In this document: piece after piece, positions 1-8,288 of the stretch
How positions within the stretch are numbered: position 1 is the first letter of the stretch
Layout of the letters: each line of letters starts with the position of its first letter
From: UBA4658 sp002405485
GTDB taxonomy: Bacteria > Planctomycetota > Phycisphaerae > Phycisphaerales > UBA1924
Length of the DNA: 37,543 nucleotides
Direction of reading: 5' to 3'
NCBI GenBank assembly: GCA_036823255.1
Contig: DAISGC010000031.1
Coordinates: forward strand, 1-37,543
The notes under the pieces: model-generated
Seen by the model: only the letters and a program-made list of their open reading frames with translations
Databases searched by the model: none
What the model was told of the DNA's origin: nothing
Program-made: the position numbers and the translations under genes

Positions 1-24
1 CAGAGCCGCGGTCGGTGGCACGGA

Positions 25-861
25 TCAGGGGGAGGGGTGGTCGGTAACACCTGCCTGGTCGGTGCCACCTGCCACGGCCTGCAAACCACACTCTGGACAG
101 AGCTTTTTGGGTGGGTGACATAGCGAGTATCCGCAGGACACACATTCTCCTCGCCTCGCTCGAATATGCCTGACACAGAGTGTCTTAATGCGATAAATCA
201 CCCACCATAAAGTTAGCAAGAAGATTGTATACAGTATCACATTCGCAAGGTACTGCCATGTAATTGGCATGAGCGGTTGCCATTTGAGCGAAGGTGCATG
301 TTGTTTGTCACTCGGCGCCCAAATGCCTCTTCGAACGAAGCGCATCGCGCTTCTGAAAGAAGAACTGCTGTCACCATCCCCAAGGCTGCGCGATGCTTCC
401 GACGACCGCGATCTATGCAGTTGCGTCATTTCTGGATTATTTATTTCATCAGAAAATGGAGAATACTCACTTTTTGGCACAAGCCGATCCCTGCGAGTGT
501 CTTGAGTAACAACCGCCTGCAGGCATCTAAGCGGCCATCCGGATCGTATATGCCAGACCGCTACATCGCACTCACTGCAATCTGGCACTGCCCCCGGTGA
601 GTACTTTGTCAGTGCAACTCCGAACCATTGCTGCTCCTCAGCTGTCGTCAAGACTGGCCAATCGTTCTTCGCCGACTCCGAGATAAACACGGGAATGTTA
701 TGGTGTGCGATGGTAAAGTGGCTCGTTTCGCCTCGGGCGCATACCGCTACCCATGCAACGACTGCCGGAAGTGCGATTGCGGATAAGGCCGCGATCAGCA
801 CCTGGGGCCAGCGATTGCTAAGGACACCCAGGCGGCTTTGCACCACACCATTGCTTGGCAT
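25..861 (-). CDS. Membrane protein with C-terminal zinc ribbon
   Basis: A 278-residue protein of unknown function. It has one hydrophobic segment near the N terminus (about residues 20-42), a long polar middle that should lie outside the membrane, and a second membrane segment (about 204-225). A short basic stretch follows, then a zinc ribbon with Cys240, Cys243, Cys255 and Cys258 in the pattern CxxCGYSL ... CPECG. This architecture recurs in planctomycetes, where the ribbon is presumably cytoplasmic. The chosen ATG lies 44 bases inside the end of the RHS-tip gene; GTG codons at residues 6 and 7 would shorten that overlap slightly. Base composition from here to about 1500 is visibly richer in A and T than the rest of the window. 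Tight overlap with an RHS tip makes an immunity role possible, but that is inference only; it may be an ordinary membrane protein. Confidence 0.7.
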   Translation of the reverse strand: MPSNGVVQSRLGVLSNRWPQVLIAALSAIALPAVVAWVAVCARGETSHFTIAHHNIPVFISESAKNDWPVLTTAEEQQWFGVALTKYSPGAVPDCSECDVAVWHIRSGWPLRCLQAVVTQDTRRDRLVPKSEYSPFSDEINNPEMTQLHRSRSSEASRSLGDGDSSSSFRSAMRFVRRGIWAPSDKQHAPSLKWQPLMPITWQYLANVILYTIFLLTLWWVIYRIKTLCVRHIRARRGECVSCGYSLCHPPKKLCPECGLQAVAGGTDQAGVTDHPSP

Positions 862-2113
862 TGTTGCAGAACGACCTCAACATGAAACCAACATTGATGC
901 GACATTGCAAGTCATCACCAGGCAGGAGCGTGTTGCACTGACTCAAACGCTGCCCAAAGCAACTAATCGTTGCCAAGTCAGACGTACACTCCTCACGTCT
1001 CTTGTTGGTGCCTCTCTTGAACTTGGGTCGACACACAGATCCTTGTTGGCAACTGTTGCAGTCGACGTCGTCGTGATGGGTGTCTTCATTTGCGATCATG
1101 CAGTCTCTGATAATTTGCTGTGCCAGAGGAGGCACTCCTGGAGCAAAGGGTGGCAGCCAGACACATGATATCGCACGACCACTGCGGCATAGGGTTCCAC
1201 CCCCGCTCCTCGCGCCGCATCCAAGCCGAAAGCGATTGCATGTTTCTTGGTCAGACACACCACCATCATCAGGGAACTCACACAGGTCGAATGGAGGACC
1301 ACCAGGTTGAGGTGGAATACTTGGATCGTGAACAAAGAAGCAGGCCTCACTGCAACTTAGATCGGACTGGTTGCCAAAAGTGCAACACTGGAGACAGCTC
1401 TGCAAATCCGGCGACCTCGAAGCACATTCCGCTCCGTTTGGTGGCCCGTCCAACCAACCGTTGAATGAGCCATCTACAGATCCAGCCAGGCACAGCGAAG
1501 CGTCCTCGCACAGCGACGCCGACTTGAGGAGCCCGCGCGGGTCCCCGTACCGCACCGGATTGCTCCGCGTGTACCCGGCAAGATTCGCCCCATCCACATA
1601 CCCCGCCGGATCGCGTTGGATCCATCGGCCAAGCCCCGTGTGCAGGACGCGGTGGCGGACGTGCCAGAGTTCGCCGATGGCGCCGCCGGTGTTTTCGTAG
1701 CCGGCGTAGCCCTTTCGGCTATCCACATCCAGCCGCGAGAGCTTGCCGCGGCCGAGTTGGGTACCGACGAGGTTGGCGATCGCCGTGACGTCGGCTGTGT
1801 CCACGTCGCCGTCGAGGTCGATGTCGGCGCGCACGTCATACGTGTTGTTCGTGTCGAGGTCCTCGGCCAGGGCCTGATCAGTGCCCGCCGTGATCTGACC
1901 GTCGGCGTTCAGATCGCCCGCGGGCAGACCCCACGGCAGGCCGTACGCCGTGTACTTCGTGAACTCCACGAGCTTGCCCGTGTCGGTCAGCACGGCGGAC
2001 ACGTCGGCACGCCAGTTCTGCGCGGAGTCGTGCCGCTCGTCGAGCGTGTCGTCGGCGGCATTGTGGTGTTGGAAGGTCATGGTGGGCGGAGCAGCCCGCG
2101 CCGGCTGGGTCAT
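818..2113 (-). CDS. Orphan RHS-repeat C-terminal fragment with dockerin-like insert and Cys-rich tip
   Basis: A 431-residue fragment of an RHS/YD-repeat protein. Residues about 30-62 match the end of the RHS barrel. Residues 67-116 hold two Asp-rich EF-hand-like repeats of dockerin type. Residues 153-195 are the RHS core signature (GRWIQRDPAGY ... YGDPRGL), after which polymorphic tips normally begin. The tip, 197-431, contains 24 cysteines and resembles nothing I recognise. Intact RHS proteins usually exceed a thousand residues, so at least the N-terminal part is missing. The ATG overlaps the stop of the upstream DUF1338 gene as ATGA, so translation may be coupled by chance. It could be a silent orphan tip or a recombination remnant. 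AT-rich composition in the tip region suggests recent acquisition. Confidence 0.7.
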   Translation of the reverse strand: MTQPARAAPPTMTFQHHNAADDTLDERHDSAQNWRADVSAVLTDTGKLVEFTKYTAYGLPWGLPAGDLNADGQITAGTDQALAEDLDTNNTYDVRADIDLDGDVDTADVTAIANLVGTQLGRGKLSRLDVDSRKGYAGYENTGGAIGELWHVRHRVLHTGLGRWIQRDPAGYVDGANLAGYTRSNPVRYGDPRGLLKSASLCEDASLCLAGSVDGSFNGWLDGPPNGAECASRSPDLQSCLQCCTFGNQSDLSCSEACFFVHDPSIPPQPGGPPFDLCEFPDDGGVSDQETCNRFRLGCGARSGGGTLCRSGRAISCVWLPPFAPGVPPLAQQIIRDCMIANEDTHHDDVDCNSCQQGSVCRPKFKRGTNKRREECTSDLATISCFGQRLSQCNTLLPGDDLQCRINVGFMLRSFCNNAKQWCGAKPPGCP

Positions 2114-3840
2114 CGTGCGCCGACGGGGTGGCGTGCATCTGCGCGGCGGCGTCGGGCGTCGGCGGGGAGTGCGTCGGCGAGGCGTTCGAGTTCGGCGCGG
2201 TCGGCCGGGGGAAGGGCGTCGACGAGGCCGAGCGCGTCATATGCGTCGAGCAAGGACTCGGCCTGGATGCCGTGATAGACGGCGTTGGTGTCGATGATCG
2301 GCTTGCCGATGATCTGCTCGAGTTGTTGCTGGGTGTAGGTGGGCTTGACGGCGGCGGTGGTCTTGGTGCCGTACTGGTTGAGGTTGGAGGCGAAGATGCC
2401 CGCGGCGGAGACGGGGAGGAAGTCCTCGTAGCGGAGGCCCTCGAACGCGAGATACCCGAGTTTGACGAGTTCCTGGATGTCGGTGGTGCCGATGGAGGCC
2501 TTCGCCGAGCGTCCCTTGGGCGTGGCGAAGTAGCGGGCGTAGACGAGGCCCTTGGCGACAAGTTCGGCGAGGGTCTTGGGAAACGGGGCAAAGTGCCGTG
2601 CGTACATGGCTTCGTACGCGGCGAAGTCTCGCTTCACGAGGCCGGGGTCCTTGTCGCGGTCGGCCTCGGCATTGGCAAGGCACTGGTCGTAGAGCTTGCG
2701 TCCTGAGGGGGTGGCGGCGTAGGTGCGCTGCTCGATCTCGCCGAAGCGGGCGGTGTGCACGGCCTGGACTTCCGAGCCGTCGGCATTCGTGAAGACGACG
2801 GGCTCGGTGAGCGCTTTGTACGCGTCCTGGCGGAGGAAGACGGGCGTGTCCTCGGCGGGGCCCTCGGTGAAGTCCTTGAAGCCGGAGTGGTTGAGCTTGG
2901 AGAGCTGCAGATCGGGCTGCAGAAGGCGGGCGATCAGGGTGGCGGCGAGTTGCTCGGCGAGCCCGGCGGGGGGCTGGGCGGAGGGGAGCGCGTCGATCTG
3001 GGCCGTGGTGAGGTGCTTGAACGTGAGACGCAAGTAGTCGCGGTCGGCTTCCTTCTGCATGCGCTTCAGGGCGTTCTCGGCCCGTGTGCGGAAGGCGGCC
3101 TCGGGAAGCTCGCCCAGGCAGAACTTCATGGCCGAGGTGTAGAGATCCATGCAGAAGGTGTTGGGCGTGAGGTGGTTGAGGTGGTGGGACTGGAAGCAGG
3201 CGATGTCGGCGGCGATCTTGAAGCCGGAGTCGGAGAGCTCCTTGTAGAGCTGGAAATCGCGGGCCTTGCCCGTCCACTTGAAGATGCGCTCGGTGCCCTC
3301 GCGGATGAGTGCGTCGGCGTCGTCGGGGGTGAGCCCGCCCTGTCGCTCGGATTTCTCGATGAGCTCCTTGGCGCGGGGCGAGAACACCTGCCGCGGGGCC
3401 AGGAGGGCCTCGATGCGGGACCTGGTCGCCGGGTCGAAGTAGTCGGTCATGAGCAAGGATGTGAAGACGCGGTGCTCGGGATTGAGCACGGATCGGAAGG
3501 CGGTCGCGATGATCGGCTGGCTCTTGGAGCCGACGCTGGTCATGTCGTAGAAGTTGTGCGGCTCCATGGCGAAGCAGGCGAAGAAGCGGGCGATCCAGCG
3601 ATACTCGTCGGGACGGCCGATGCGGATCGCACCGTGGCGCTCGCCGCTGGTCTTGTCGATCTGCTCATCGGAGAGGGCAAAGCCCGGGTACATCGCGCCG
3701 AGCAGGGCGCAGACGGCCCTGTTGCAGTGCAGGTTGACGAGCAGGGACTTGTCGTACAGGGGCACCTCCTTGCCGAACATCGAGCTGAGTGCGGCAAAGA
3801 GGCGGTTCTGCATGTCGATCTTGTTGGCGAAGTGCATCAT
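2110..3840 (-). CDS. DUF1338 family protein, 2-oxoadipate dioxygenase/decarboxylase-like (HglS/YdcJ type)
   Basis: A 576-residue member of the DUF1338 family. The characterised member HglS is an Fe(II) enzyme that turns 2-oxoadipate into D-2-hydroxyglutarate in D-lysine breakdown. Family landmarks are visible: GERHGAIR with His69, HRVFTSLL near 103-110, HLNHLTP with His223, FGEIEQR with Glu368 near the expected metal glutamate, and YEDFLPVSAAGIF in the C-terminal third. These His and Glu positions fit the metal ligands known for HglS (a His, a His and a Glu). The C-terminal 35 or so residues are Ala/Arg-rich and run into the RHS junction, so the native end may have been altered. A GTGCC-rich leader with AGGTG precedes the ATG; the second codon is also ATG. 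No other lysine-degradation genes are adjacent, so the substrate is uncertain. Confidence 0.85.
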   Translation of the reverse strand: MMHFANKIDMQNRLFAALSSMFGKEVPLYDKSLLVNLHCNRAVCALLGAMYPGFALSDEQIDKTSGERHGAIRIGRPDEYRWIARFFACFAMEPHNFYDMTSVGSKSQPIIATAFRSVLNPEHRVFTSLLMTDYFDPATRSRIEALLAPRQVFSPRAKELIEKSERQGGLTPDDADALIREGTERIFKWTGKARDFQLYKELSDSGFKIAADIACFQSHHLNHLTPNTFCMDLYTSAMKFCLGELPEAAFRTRAENALKRMQKEADRDYLRLTFKHLTTAQIDALPSAQPPAGLAEQLAATLIARLLQPDLQLSKLNHSGFKDFTEGPAEDTPVFLRQDAYKALTEPVVFTNADGSEVQAVHTARFGEIEQRTYAATPSGRKLYDQCLANAEADRDKDPGLVKRDFAAYEAMYARHFAPFPKTLAELVAKGLVYARYFATPKGRSAKASIGTTDIQELVKLGYLAFEGLRYEDFLPVSAAGIFASNLNQYGTKTTAAVKPTYTQQQLEQIIGKPIIDTNAVYHGIQAESLLDAYDALGLVDALPPADRAELERLADALPADARRRRADARHPVGAR

Positions 3841-3899
3841 GGGGCACCTGAAGAAAAGGCGACCGGATCCGGGCGGGCACGGGGCGCCGCCCGCGATGG

Positions 3900-3905
3900 A
3901 TTATA
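3900..3905 (-). promoter_or_regulatory. Perfect -10 hexamer upstream of the DUF1338 gene
   Basis: On the minus strand this reads TATAAT, a perfect -10 hexamer in very GC-rich surroundings, about 60 bases before the DUF1338 start codon. No convincing -35 hexamer is present at 16-18 bases. With the hairpin at 3925-3960 it suggests that the DUF1338 gene has its own promoter rather than reading through from the PTS-regulator genes. Confidence 0.45.
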
Positions 3906-3924
3906 CGGGACCATCGGCTCAAAC

Positions 3925-3960
3925 CCTCGGCGGCCAAAGCCCGCGGCCGAAGGGCCGAGG
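3925..3960 (-). terminator. Hairpin directly after the sigma-54 regulator gene
   Basis: Seven-base arms CCTCGGC (3925-3931) and GCCGAGG (3954-3960) pair perfectly, with a second GGCC/GGCC pair inside. It lies immediately after the stop of the minus-strand response regulator and is followed on that strand by GTTTG, which is a weak U tract. It may act as a terminator or an RNA-stabilising 3' hairpin. Confidence 0.4.
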
Positions 3961-5541
3961 TCAGCGCAAGCCGTATTCCTTGAGTTTCCGGTACAGAGTG
4001 CGTTCGCCGATGCCCAGGAGCTTGGCGGCCTGTTCACGGTTGCCAGCGGTGAGGCGGAGGGTCTCGCGGATGGCGCGTTTCTCGATGAGTTCCAGACTGG
4101 TGCCGGCAAGCGAGACGCCCGAGGCGGGGCCGGACTGTTCGCCGTCGTCGTCGGGCCCGTCGGCGGTGCGGACATCCTCGGGAATATGCCGAACATCGAG
4201 CACGACCGAGCCAGGAGCGCCCTCGCCGATGGCCATGACGACCATGTTCTGGATGACGTTGAGCAGTTGGCGGACGTTACCGGGCCAGGCAAAGGCGGTG
4301 AGCCGCATCATCGCGGCGTCGGTGATGTCGGGGGGCGTGGCGGCGGGCCCGAGCATCTGCGCGGTGAACTTGGCGATGGCATGGCGGGCGATGCGTGGGA
4401 TGTCCTCGCGTCGCTCGCGGAGGGCGGGCAGGTGGATGTGGGCGCCCTTGATCCGGTAATAGAGGTCCTGGCGGAATCCGCCGCCGCCCCCCCCACCCCC
4501 GGCCCCGCCGTCGATGGCCTTGGCGAGATCCTTGTTGGTGGCGCTGACGAAGCGGACATCGACCTTGCGGGCCTCGTTGGATCCGAGGCGGACGACCTCG
4601 CTGTTCTCCAGGGTGCGGAGGAGCTTGGCCTGCATGGTCAGGGGCATGTCGCCGATCTCGTCGAGAAAGAGCGTGCCGCCTTTGGTCCAGCCTTCCTTGC
4701 CGCCGGCGCCCGAGCCTGGGGGCACGGCTCCGCCGGAGGCGTACTCGAAGAGCCCTTCGCGTTCCTTCTCGGCCCCGGTGAATGCGCCGCGGACGTGGCC
4801 GAAGAGCGTGTCCTCGAGGAGAGTCTCGGACAGGCCGGCGCAGTTGAACGCGACGAAGCGGGTAATGGCACGCGGGGAGTTGCGGAGGATGGCCTGGGCG
4901 ATGAGCTCCTTGCCCGTGCCGCTCTCGCCGGTGATGAGCACGGGGATCATGCTGCCCGCGACGGCCCGGACGGTGGCGAGGATGCGGCGCATGGGCTCGC
5001 TGCCGGCGATGATGCCCTCGAAGCCGTCGTGCTGCACGAGTTCGGTGAGCTCGCCGGCGTGAGTGCCGGGTGCCGCGTGGGGTGCGGGGTGAGATCCGCC
5101 GCGGGCCTCGTGCCGAAGCAGCACGGTCTCGGCGGCGCGATTGACGAGATTCCTGAAGACCTCCAGATCCAGGGGCTTCTCGATGAAGTCGTAGGCCCCG
5201 AACTTGAACGCGGCCCGCGCGGTGGCGACGTCGCCATGGGCCGTGACCATGATGGTCTCGGCCTGGGGCTGCATCTTCCGGGCGGACTCCAGGACGATGA
5301 GCCCCGCATTGCCCCCGTCGGGGGCGACCCCGGGCGTCTGCGTGGAGTTGGGCATCCGCAGATCGGTCACGATCACGTCGAACTGCCCATGCTTGAGCTC
5401 ATCGAGGCACTGTGGCACGGAGTGAACGATCGTGCAGACGTGGCCAGGACGCTTGAGGGCTTCGGCCATGACTTCGGCGTGCTCGACCTCGTCATCGACG
5501 ATGAGCACCTGCGCGTTGAGCTTCTCTGGGTGTGCGGACAT
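3961..5541 (-). CDS. NtrC-type sigma-54-dependent response regulator
   Basis: A 526-residue transcriptional activator. The receiver domain (about 11-140) has acidic Asp16/Asp17, phosphoacceptor Asp60 (VTDLRMP), Thr100 and Lys122. The AAA+ domain has Walker A GESGTGKE (205-212), the sigma-54-contacting GAFTGA loop (252-257) and Walker B FLDE (292-295). The Fis-type helix-turn-helix is at the end (GNREQAAKLLGIGERTLYR). Three low-complexity insertions are odd. One of about 15 residues follows Asp60 in the receiver, one Gly/Pro-rich stretch lies before Walker B (270-288), and one nearly pure glycine run (345-355) lies before FRQDLYYR. The gene starts 9 bases after the PTS IIB stop, so it is very probably cotranscribed with the PTS genes and may control them. 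No histidine kinase is visible here. Confidence 0.95.
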   Translation of the reverse strand: MSAHPEKLNAQVLIVDDEVEHAEVMAEALKRPGHVCTIVHSVPQCLDELKHGQFDVIVTDLRMPNSTQTPGVAPDGGNAGLIVLESARKMQPQAETIMVTAHGDVATARAAFKFGAYDFIEKPLDLEVFRNLVNRAAETVLLRHEARGGSHPAPHAAPGTHAGELTELVQHDGFEGIIAGSEPMRRILATVRAVAGSMIPVLITGESGTGKELIAQAILRNSPRAITRFVAFNCAGLSETLLEDTLFGHVRGAFTGAEKEREGLFEYASGGAVPPGSGAGGKEGWTKGGTLFLDEIGDMPLTMQAKLLRTLENSEVVRLGSNEARKVDVRFVSATNKDLAKAIDGGAGGGGGGGGFRQDLYYRIKGAHIHLPALRERREDIPRIARHAIAKFTAQMLGPAATPPDITDAAMMRLTAFAWPGNVRQLLNVIQNMVVMAIGEGAPGSVVLDVRHIPEDVRTADGPDDDGEQSGPASGVSLAGTSLELIEKRAIRETLRLTAGNREQAAKLLGIGERTLYRKLKEYGLR

Positions 5542-5550
5542 CTGGCGATG

Positions 5551-5850
5551 CTAGCTCCCGAGCTTGGCGAGCACGGCTTTGGGGTTCTTGATGGCCTCGG
5601 CGACACCCACTCGGATGCACTTCTTGCCCTCGAATCGTTCGAGCTGCTCCGCCTCGATGTCCACGGCGAAGATCACGCCGTCGGCCTCGGCGATCTCCCG
5701 GGCGGTGAGTTTGTTCTCGATGCCCATCGCCCCCTGGGTCTCGACGCGGATCGAGTGCCCAAGCGCCTTGGCGGTGCGTTCAAGCTGCTCGGCCGCCATG
5801 TAGGTGTGGGCGATGCCGGTCGGACAGGCGGTGATGGCGACGATCTTCAT
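5551..5850 (-). CDS. PTS fructose transporter subunit IIB
   Basis: A 99-residue fructose-type IIB domain. It accepts phosphate from IIA on a cysteine and passes it to sugar bound by IIC at the membrane. The phosphocysteine motif is at the very start (VAITACPTGIAHT, Cys9), followed by the typical MAAEQL helix and a VETQG strand. I chose the internal ATG at 5850 over one 14 codons upstream. The protein then begins exactly where the family does, and GGAG lies about 13 bases before it. It follows the IIC gene by about 64 bases and precedes the sigma-54 regulator by 9. IIA, HPr and enzyme I are not in the window. Confidence 0.93.
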   Translation of the reverse strand: MKIVAITACPTGIAHTYMAAEQLERTAKALGHSIRVETQGAMGIENKLTAREIAEADGVIFAVDIEAEQLERFEGKKCIRVGVAEAIKNPKAVLAKLGS

Positions 5851-5914
5851 GGGTGGATTGTTGCTCCAAGCGGGGCAGGTGTGCACGGACACGCCGACGT
5901 GCCGACGCGATCGG

Positions 5915-7009
5915 TCAGCTTTGCTCGCCCGGGGCCTTCCAGAGGTGCTTGAGCAGATTCACGGCCAGGGCCGTCGTCACGGTTCCCGCGAGAATCGCAA
6001 CCAGGTACATGATGCGTCCGTCGATCACCGGAAGCACGATCGGACCCCCGTGCGGGGCGTGATTGCCCACGCCGGCCAGCATGGCCACGGTGCTGGCGAC
6101 CATGGAACCGAGCATGATGCTCGGGATGACGCGGATGGGATCCGCCGCGGCGAAGGGGATCGCCCCCTCCGTGATGCCGATCATGCCCATGCCCACGGCG
6201 GCGACCCCGGAGTCGCGCTGCTCCTGCGCCCACAGTCGGCGAGACAGAAACGTTGCGAGCCCGAGGCCCAGCGGGGGCGTGCAGATCGCCGCGGCGACGG
6301 GGCCCATGAGCTTGGTGTTCCCGGCGGCGATGAGCCCGGAGGCGAAGAAGAAGGCGGCCTTGTTCACCGGCCCGCCCATGTCAAACGCGATCATCGCCCC
6401 GAGGATCATCGCGAGCACGACGGCGTTGCCGGTGCTGAGATCCTGAAGCCAGCGCTCCAGCGCGTGCATAGCGCCAGCGATCGGAGGACCAACGACCAGC
6501 AGCATGATCGCGCCGATCGCGACCGACGAAAGCACCGGAATGATCAGAATTGGCATGATCGGCTTGGTCAGCCGAGTGGTCGGGAGTCGCTTCATGGCGG
6601 CCACGATGTAGCCGGCGATCAACCCCGCCACCAGGGCCCCGAGAAAGCCGGCGCTGACCTCCTTCACGTCCCCGCTTGCCCAGGGCAGGCGGAGATGGCC
6701 GCTGAGATACCCACCGATCATGCCCGCCACGAGCGCCGGCTTGCCCGCGATCGAGAACGCGATGTACCCGGCCAGCACCGGGAGCATCAGACCGAACGAG
6801 GTCACGCCGATCTGCAACGTGAGCTTGAGCAGGTTCTGCAGCGCGGCGGGCTCGATCGCGTCCATGTTCGGGCCCTTGTCGGACATGGGCGCAAACGCGA
6901 GCGAAAACGCGATGAGGATGCCGCCGGCGGCGATGAACGGGATCGTGTAGCTCACCCCGGTGAGCAGATGCTGGCGAAGACTCTGCAGAACGCTGGGTGT
7001 GGTGGACAT
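5915..7009 (-). CDS. PTS fructose transporter subunit IIC
   Basis: A 364-residue polytopic membrane permease of the fructose PTS family, which imports sugar while phosphorylating it. The N terminus (LLTGVSYTIPFIAAGG) and the motif GGPVNKAAFFFA are characteristic, with many hydrophobic helices throughout. I start at the ATG at 7009 because the family homology begins there; the upstream 59-codon extension is low in hydrophobic content and runs over the divergent promoter region. A TACAGT hexamer at 7061-7056 is a possible -10, leaving a leader of about 40 bases with GGAAGG. It is the first gene of an IIC, IIB, sigma-54 regulator run. IIB and IIC are separate genes rather than the fused IIBC form common elsewhere. 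Confidence 0.93.
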   Translation of the reverse strand: MSTTPSVLQSLRQHLLTGVSYTIPFIAAGGILIAFSLAFAPMSDKGPNMDAIEPAALQNLLKLTLQIGVTSFGLMLPVLAGYIAFSIAGKPALVAGMIGGYLSGHLRLPWASGDVKEVSAGFLGALVAGLIAGYIVAAMKRLPTTRLTKPIMPILIIPVLSSVAIGAIMLLVVGPPIAGAMHALERWLQDLSTGNAVVLAMILGAMIAFDMGGPVNKAAFFFASGLIAAGNTKLMGPVAAAICTPPLGLGLATFLSRRLWAQEQRDSGVAAVGMGMIGITEGAIPFAAADPIRVIPSIMLGSMVASTVAMLAGVGNHAPHGGPIVLPVIDGRIMYLVAILAGTVTTALAVNLLKHLWKAPGEQS

Positions 7010-7120
7010 GCCCGGGTCGGCCTTCCGCTGAGCCCCGCGCCCCGAAGCACGGGACACTGTACCAGAAAACCCCGCGCCGCCAAGACCTTCCGATCTCTCG
7101 CGGCACACCGTGCATTCTGC

Positions 7121-7126
7121 TACCCT
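7121..7126 (+). promoter_or_regulatory. -10 hexamer, leaderless-type, for the ABC ATPase
   Basis: TACCCT ends 6 bases before the ATG at 7133, so transcription would begin at or next to the start codon. There is no Shine-Dalgarno sequence in the gap and no recognisable -35. Confidence 0.5.
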
Positions 7127-7132
7127 GACGTC

Positions 7133-8245
7133 ATGGCAGAGATCGCCCTCGAACAGGTGGAGAAGGTCTATCCGTCCGGGTTCCACGCCGTCAAGAAACT
7201 CTCGCTGTCAGCAGGCAACGGCGAGTTCCTGGTCCTGCTTGGACCATCGGGCTGTGGGAAGTCGACCACCCTGCGCATGATCGCGGGTCTGGAGGAGGCC
7301 ACCGGCGGAACGATCTCCATCGGCGGGCGCGTCGTCAATGACGTCCACCCCAAGGACCGTGACATCGCCATGGTCTTTCAGAACTATGCCCTGTACCCGC
7401 ACATGAGCGTCCGCGAGAACATGGCCTTCGCACTCAAGCTCCGCAAGACGCCGAAGCCAGAGATCGAGCGCCGCGTGAACGCCGCTGCGGACATGCTGGG
7501 GCTGCGCGAGTTGCTCGAGCGCAAGCCCGCCGCACTCTCCGGCGGCCAGAGACAGCGCGTCGCGGTCGGGCGGGCGATCGTCCGCGAGCCCAAGGCCTTT
7601 CTCTTCGACGAACCCCTCAGCAACCTCGACGCCAAGCTCCGCACGACTACACGAGCCGAGATCAAGGCCTTGCATCAGCGGCTGAAGACCACCACGGTGT
7701 ACGTGACCCACGATCAGGAAGAAGCGATGACGCTCGCCGACCGCGTGGCGATCATGGCTTCCGGCCTGCTCCAGCAGCACGGCCCGCCGATGGAGCTCTA
7801 TCGCTCGCCGGTCAATCGATTCGTCGCGGGCTTTCTGGGCACGCCGCCGATGAACTTCCTCGAAGGGAAGATCGAGAACGCTGGTTCATTGCCGGTGTTC
7901 GTCGAGACCGGCGCCGGCCCGCAGCGACTGGAACTCCCACCCCACTGGACATCGCGTCTGGCTTCCCACGCCGGGAAGGACGTCGTGCTTGGCATTCGGC
8001 CGCAGGGCCTCGAACTTCCGGGCGGGCCACTGACGGATCGACCTCGCCTGCGCGGCACCATCACGCTCGTCGAGCCGCTGGGGGACCAGATGGATCTGAC
8101 GATCGGCACGGCCAGCGGACGGCGGGTCGTCGCCCGTGTCTCCGCTGCGTCGGCACGGGTCGGTGATTCGGTGGAGCTTGCCGTGGACATGGCCAAGGCC
8201 CATGTCTTCGAGCCCGGCGAGTACGGAAAGAACCTGACGGTCTGA
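7133..8245 (+). CDS. Sugar ABC transporter ATP-binding protein (UgpC/MalK type)
   Basis: A 370-residue ATPase subunit that powers uptake of sugars or glycerol-3-phosphate. Walker A GPSGCGKST is at 37-45, the Q-loop glutamine at 83, signature LSGGQ at 135-139, Walker B with Asp159/Glu160, and the switch histidine at 193 (VTHDQEE). The C-terminal 130 residues form the TOBE/OB regulatory domain of the MalK class. I place the start at 7133, where the ABC domain begins; the open frame extends far upstream only because it is antisense to the PTS genes. No permease or binding-protein genes are adjacent. The ATPase may serve transporters encoded elsewhere, as orphan MsmK-type ATPases do. It is divergent from the PTS run, with about 120 bases between them. 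Confidence 0.95.
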   Translation: MAEIALEQVEKVYPSGFHAVKKLSLSAGNGEFLVLLGPSGCGKSTTLRMIAGLEEATGGTISIGGRVVNDVHPKDRDIAMVFQNYALYPHMSVRENMAFALKLRKTPKPEIERRVNAAADMLGLRELLERKPAALSGGQRQRVAVGRAIVREPKAFLFDEPLSNLDAKLRTTTRAEIKALHQRLKTTTVYVTHDQEEAMTLADRVAIMASGLLQQHGPPMELYRSPVNRFVAGFLGTPPMNFLEGKIENAGSLPVFVETGAGPQRLELPPHWTSRLASHAGKDVVLGIRPQGLELPGGPLTDRPRLRGTITLVEPLGDQMDLTIGTASGRRVVARVSAASARVGDSVELAVDMAKAHVFEPGEYGKNLTV

Positions 8246-8288
8246 ACGGGCCCCAGACCCGGACGGGCTTCGCGCCCCGCGCAAGGGC

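Noticed and set aside
2110..3840. Dipeptidyl peptidase III (M49)
   Set aside because: The length first suggested it, but the zinc motif HELLGH is absent and all landmarks fit DUF1338.
2755..5952. Very long plus-strand open frame (1065 codons)
   Set aside because: It is antisense to the DUF1338, regulator and IIB genes. Those have clear motifs, and the antisense product is Gly/Glu/Val-rich without recognisable domains, as expected of a GC-rich shadow frame.
8246..8288. Terminator between the ABC ATPase and the phosphatase
   Set aside because: Only a four-base GGGC/GCCC stem without a T tract can be drawn.
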